Shown here one piece after another: positions 60,304-64,000 of a DNA stretch of 64,000 nt (its first letter is position 1; each line of letters starts with the position of its first letter). The position numbers and the translations under genes were made by a program. This stretch comes from Catellatospora sichuanensis (lineage in GTDB: Bacteria > Actinomycetota > Actinomycetes > Mycobacteriales > Micromonosporaceae). Location of the stretch: positions 331,803 through 395,802 of the forward strand of contig NZ_ML660185.1 of assembly GCF_007483665.1 (NCBI RefSeq), read 5' to 3'. The notes below the pieces were generated by a model. The model had not been told where the DNA came from. It ran no database searches and saw only the letters and a program-made list of their open reading frames with translations.

Positions 60304-61263
60304 ATGTCCACGCTCACCCCGTCCCGCAGCGGCAAGGCGCGTCCGCTGCCCGCCCCGGAGGCGCCCCGTCCGCCGCGGCGGTTCCGGCGCGGCGCCGCCC
60401 GCAGCCGCGCCGCGCTCGGGGCCCTGTACGCAACGCCCACCGCGGTCATGGTCGGCCTGTTCTTCCTGGTGCCGCTGGTGCTGGTCGGCTGGATGTCGCT
60501 GCACAAGTGGCCCCTGCTGGGCGCGCCGACGATGAACGTGCCGGACAACTACACCCGCATCGCCGACAACGAACTGGTCGCCTCCGCGGTCTGGTTCACC
60601 GTCAAGTACACGGTGCTGATGACCGTGGGGCTGTTCGTCGTCGCGTTCGGGCTGGCCCTGCTGGTGCAGCAGCGCCGGCGCGGGGTCGGCTTCCTGCGTA
60701 CGGCGTTCCTGCTGCCCATGGCCGTCGGCTTCGCCAGCGCCTCGCTGCTGTTCCTGGGGCTGCTGTCCGACGAGATCGGCCCGATCAGCGACCTGCTCCG
60801 CAAGATCGGCGTGATCGACGGCTACGTCTCCTGGACCAGCGGCAGCTCCGAGTCCGCGCTGGGCTCGGCGATGGTGCTGGTGCTGTGGCGCTTCGCCGGG
60901 TTCAACATGCTGATCCTGCTCACCGGCCTGCAGGCGATCCCGCTGGAGGTGTACGAGGCGGCCCGGATCGACGGCGCGAGCCGCTGGCAGACCTTCCGCC
61001 GGGTCACCATCCCGCTGATGCGGCCCACCATCGCGCTGGTGCTCACCATGATGATCACCGGTTCGCTGCTGGCCTTCGACCAGTTCTGGATCCTCACCCG
61101 CGGCGGCCCGGACAACAGCACCACATCGCTGGTGATGGTGATCTACCGGGAGGCGTTCATCCGCCTCGACCTCGGCTCCGCGGCGGCCATCTCGGTGGCG
61201 CTGCTGGCCGTGCTCGTCGTCTTCAACGTCATCCAGCTCGGCGTGCTACGCCGACGCTCCTAG
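60304..61263 (+). CDS. Sugar ABC importer permease, MalF/UgpA type
   Basis: A 319-residue membrane protein with about six helices. The EAA motif near the C-terminal half (EAARIDGASRWQTFRRVTIPLMRPTIALVL, about residues 218-247) contacts the ATPase. A basic Pro-rich N-terminus (about 1-40) precedes the first helix. It pairs with the next gene, ten bases away, and the upstream binding protein. Confidence 0.93.
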   Translation: MSTLTPSRSGKARPLPAPEAPRPPRRFRRGAARSRAALGALYATPTAVMVGLFFLVPLVLVGWMSLHKWPLLGAPTMNVPDNYTRIADNELVASAVWFTVKYTVLMTVGLFVVAFGLALLVQQRRRGVGFLRTAFLLPMAVGFASASLLFLGLLSDEIGPISDLLRKIGVIDGYVSWTSGSSESALGSAMVLVLWRFAGFNMLILLTGLQAIPLEVYEAARIDGASRWQTFRRVTIPLMRPTIALVLTMMITGSLLAFDQFWILTRGGPDNSTTSLVMVIYREAFIRLDLGSAAAISVALLAVLVVFNVIQLGVLRRRS

Positions 61264-61274
61264 GAGAGGCACTC

Positions 61275-62084
61275 ATGACCAGGTCTTCCCTTGCCGGCCG
61301 GTGGGGCTACTACGTCACCGGCACGGCGCTGGCGATCCTGTTCCTGTCGCCCCTGCTGTGGAGCGGCTGGGCGTCGCTGCGCACCGGCACCGGCTTCGGG
61401 CTGGAGAACTACGACCGGCTGTTCACCTCCGACAACGGCATCCGTGTGCACCATGTGGTCAACAGCCTGACCGTCAGCGCGCTGACCGTCGCCGGCACGC
61501 TGCTGGTGGCGACGCTGGGCGGCTACGCCTTCGGCCGGTTCCGCTTTCCCGGCCGGGACCTGCTGTTCCTGCTCACGCTGGCGATCCTGATGGTGCCCTA
61601 CGCGACCATCCTCATCGCCCTGTACGTCCTGCTCGGCTGGATCGGCCTGCAGGACAGCCTGATCGGCCTGAGCCTGGTGCTGATCATGTTCCAGCTGCCG
61701 TTCTCCATCTTCATGATGCGCAACTCGTTCGAGGCCGTGCCCCGCGAACTCGAAGAGTCGGCCCAGGTCGACGGCTGCAACAGCGTGTCCACCCTGCTCC
61801 GGATCATGCTGCCCGCGGTGAAGCCCGGCCTGGTCACCGTCGGCCTGTTCGCGTTCCTGACCTCGTGGAGCGAGTTCTTCGCGCCGCTGATCCTGCTGAA
61901 CTCGACCGACCAGTTCACCACCACCCTCGCCGTGGTCAACATGCGCACCGCCAGCCACGGCTCCATCGACTACGCCGCACTGGAGGCGGGGGTGGTCTTC
62001 ATGGCCGTGCCCTGCCTCCTGCTGTTCGCCTTCATGCAGCGCAGCTACGTACGGGGGTTCACCTCCGGCGCGCTGAAGGGCTGA
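61275..62084 (+). CDS. Sugar ABC importer permease, MalG/UgpE type
   Basis: A 269-residue membrane protein with six helices and the EAA motif (LEESAQVDGCNSVSTLLRIMLPAVKPGLVTV, about 157-187). GGAGAGG lies before the ATG. It closes the transporter part of the operon; a 15-bp stem (62098-62139) follows. Confidence 0.93.
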   Translation: MTRSSLAGRWGYYVTGTALAILFLSPLLWSGWASLRTGTGFGLENYDRLFTSDNGIRVHHVVNSLTVSALTVAGTLLVATLGGYAFGRFRFPGRDLLFLLTLAILMVPYATILIALYVLLGWIGLQDSLIGLSLVLIMFQLPFSIFMMRNSFEAVPRELEESAQVDGCNSVSTLLRIMLPAVKPGLVTVGLFAFLTSWSEFFAPLILLNSTDQFTTTLAVVNMRTASHGSIDYAALEAGVVFMAVPCLLLFAFMQRSYVRGFTSGALKG

Positions 62085-62097
62085 GCAGGCCCATACT

Positions 62098-62139
62098 CCC
62101 GGCCGCGCCCGCACCGCCTACCCGGCGGGCGCGGCCGGG
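62098..62139 (+). terminator. Strong hairpin after the importer genes
   Basis: A perfect 15-bp stem (62098-62112 with 62125-62139), 12-base loop, between the permease and the secreted glycosidase. It may end the importer operon or attenuate into the next gene. Confidence 0.65.
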
Positions 62140-62197
62140 TCAACAGACCTCTCACCGCGTTCCTTCCCACCGTCCCCCTTTGTGGAGGTGAACACCA

Positions 62198-64000
62198 TGC
62201 CACTGCTTTCGCGCCCCCGGCGCAGAAGCCTGGCACTCGGCCTGTCCGCAGTACTGGCCACCGGCGTGATCGCCGTTCAGGCGAACAGTCCGGCGATGGC
62301 GGCGCAGACCATCGGCTTCCCCACGTTCAGCGGTCCGGCGATCCCTGCTGCGCCGGTCGGTTACACCAGCGGCAACATGATGCAGTCGATCTACAACGCG
62401 GAGTCGGGTGGTACCGATTTCTGGATGGACCGGCTGCTGGCCCGTCCCGGCAACGACCCGGCGGGCACCTGGCTGATGTCGCGTGGCCGTGCGCTGTACA
62501 TGAAGACGCACACTCCGGGCACGCTCGGTTTCGCCGGGCAGGCCGCGTACTGGGAGAGCATCAACAACGGCAACGCCTACACGGTCGCGGTGACCCCCGG
62601 TACGTTCACCGAGCAGGTGGGTTCGCGCTGGCAGGCGCCCAGCCACTGGAAGAGTGTGCACACCAGCGGTTCGATCACGATCAATCAGACGAAGTTCATC
62701 ACCGACAACAACGTCGCGGTGACGAACCTGTCGATCACCAACGGCGGCAGCAGTTCGACGACGCTGCAGCTGCGGGCCACCTCGCCGTTCGCGACCTCCG
62801 GCAGCGGCAGTGAGCTGACCGGCCAGGTCAACGCGTTCAACAACCTGACCACGTTGTATCCGCGTATCACCGGTGACGGTTTCACGGTTTCCAGTGGTGG
62901 GCTCAACCGTTCGGTGACGATTGCGGCGGGCGCGACGGTGACCGCGAAGGTCGTGATGGGTTTCGTTGCCAACGAGATCCCGGCGTCGCTGACGGAGTAC
63001 AACGCGTATGCGGGTTACAGCAACGCCACGGCGTTCGCGACGCATGTGCGGGCGTACAACCTGTGGTGGGCGCAGAACCTGCCCTACATCGACGTCGCGG
63101 AGCCGGCGATCAAGAAGAACATCTACTACCGCTGGTGGTTGATGCGGTTCAACAACCTCGATGCCGACATCCCGGGGCAGACGTTCCAGTTCCCGACGTC
63201 GACCGAGGGTGTGCTGGGCTACAACAACGCGATCGTGCTGACCCAGCCGATGCACATCGACGACCTGAAGTACCTGCGCAACCCGGTCTATGCGATGGGC
63301 AACGTGCTGTCGGTCGGGCAGGTGTCCAAGGGCGGCCGGTTCATGGACAACCCGGGTGATCCGGAGAACTGGTCGAACAGCTACACCCAGTATGTCGCCG
63401 AGGCGGCGTGGAAGGCGTACCAGATCTACGGCGGCCAGCCGGCGATCGCGGGCAACATCGCCAAGTATTCCGAGGGTGACGTCAAGGGCCAGCTGGCGTT
63501 CTACGACACCAACAACAACGGGCTCATCGAGTACGACTGGGGTGCGTTGACGGGCAACGACGCCGATGCGGTGTCGTTCCACTACCGCTCGGGCCGGATG
63601 GACCGGGCCGAGTCGGCCTACCAGTACTCCGGTGCCCTGGCCGCGGCGCAGGCGTATGACGCGGTCGGTAACACGGCCAAGGCCGCCGAGATGCGCACGC
63701 TGGCCACGCGGATCCAGAACGCGATCACGAGTGTGCTGTGGAACTCGAACCGGCAGCTGTTCGAGCACCGCTATCCCGACGGGACGTTCAACCCGTGGAA
63801 GGAGATCAACAACTATTATCCGTTCGCGGTCGGTGCGATCCCGAATACGGCCGCCTACCGTGAGGCGCTGCGTCTGTACGACAACCCGGCGCAGTATCCG
63901 ATCTTCCCGTTCTACACGGCCAACCAGGTCGACAAGGCGGCCGCTGCGGCGCAGGGCCAGCCCGGCTCGAACAACTTCTCGACCATCAACTCCACGGTGC
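62198..64000 (+). CDS. Secreted six-hairpin glycosidase (MGH1/GH63-like), 3' end beyond the window
   Basis: 601 codons are visible and the frame is open at the right edge. A signal peptide (RRRSLALGLSAVLATGVIAV ... MAA, about 1-36) is followed by a beta-sandwich N-domain (about 40-260) and the start of an (alpha/alpha)6 catalytic domain (about 270 on). Markers of the latter are KKNIYYRWWLMRFNNLD, STEGVLGYNNAIVLTQPMHIDDLKYLRNP, NGLIEYDWGALTGNDADAVSFHY and QLFEHRYPDGTFNPWKEINNYYPFAVG. These fit MGH1-type/GH63-clan glycosidases. GGAGGTG lies about seven bases before the ATG. Placed behind the importer and the cytoplasmic GH127, it probably releases the oligosaccharides that are taken up. Its substrate is inferred. 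Confidence 0.82.

Overview
The window is about 64 kb of very GC-rich DNA. Codons end almost always in G or C, many starts are GTG, and leaderless transcripts look common. The gene content (WhiB-free but rich in ECF sigma, zf-HC2, PASTA-kinase, LacI, TetR, TioE-like MerR, DUF3152, DUF4166 and TIGR03086 proteins, plus many secreted glycan-active enzymes with ricin-type lectin tails) points to a filamentous actinobacterium, most likely of the Micromonosporaceae. The family assignment is an inference. I see no tRNA, rRNA, CRISPR array, integrase, transposase or phage gene. The stretch reads as an ordinary chromosomal arm with accessory and degradative functions.

Layout. 0-9 kb: GNAT acetyltransferase, PhzF-like isomerase, glycine-rich secreted protein, YcnI-like copper protein, a divergent ECF sigma / zf-HC2 anti-sigma pair, an ABC exporter behind a MerR-type promoter, and a 14-helix MFS exporter. 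9-16 kb: a two-gene secreted operon that joins a PQQ-type sugar dehydrogenase with a ThuA plus 3-keto-disaccharide-hydrolase-like (DUF1080) protein. Both end in nearly the same CBM6 and ricin lectin modules. 16-24 kb: TetR with an Lnt-like N-acyltransferase, an M23 peptidase, a frameshifted SRPBCC gene, a PL3 pectate lyase, a methyltransferase, and a double-HTH MerR (TioE-like) divergent from an erythromycin-esterase-like gene. 24-30 kb: an ABC-F ribosome-protection protein, a PASTA kinase homologue that lacks the catalytic HRD aspartate, and a GntR/ABC operon. 30-39 kb: a complete kdp potassium operon (kdpF-A-B-C-E-D) with two extra tiny reading frames. 39-44 kb: a glycosidase remnant, a methyltransferase, a large nested palindrome and a MarR/ABC exporter set. 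44-50 kb: a coupled operon of M48-like peptidase, membrane protein and lipoprotein; a DUF4166/SRPBCC pair behind paired operators; AraC and TIGR03086 proteins. 50-56 kb: an orphan two-component system with a cysteine-containing sensor, DUF3152, zinc-ribbon and secreted proteins. 56-64 kb: a LacI-controlled locus for arabinose-containing glycans (GH127, ABC importer, six-hairpin glycosidase running off the right edge).

How the parts work together. The carbohydrate theme recurs: pectate lyase, GH127 with its ABC importer and secreted glycosidase, lectin-tailed oxidative enzymes, and a decayed glycosidase fit a soil organism that degrades plant cell wall. Drug and toxin defence is the second theme (two ABC exporters, MFS, ABC-F, erythromycin esterase-like). 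Envelope and ion homeostasis is the third (kdp, copper-linked YcnI with ECF sigma, Lnt-like, M23, M48). Regulatory DNA is unusually legible: at least ten operators or promoters and about fifteen strong hairpins can be read directly. Six genes carry a TANNNT hexamer exactly six bases before the start codon, and a seventh has the near-match TATAAC there. Three long perfect inverted repeats (15.97, 40.75 and 53.40 kb) are not explained by the genes.
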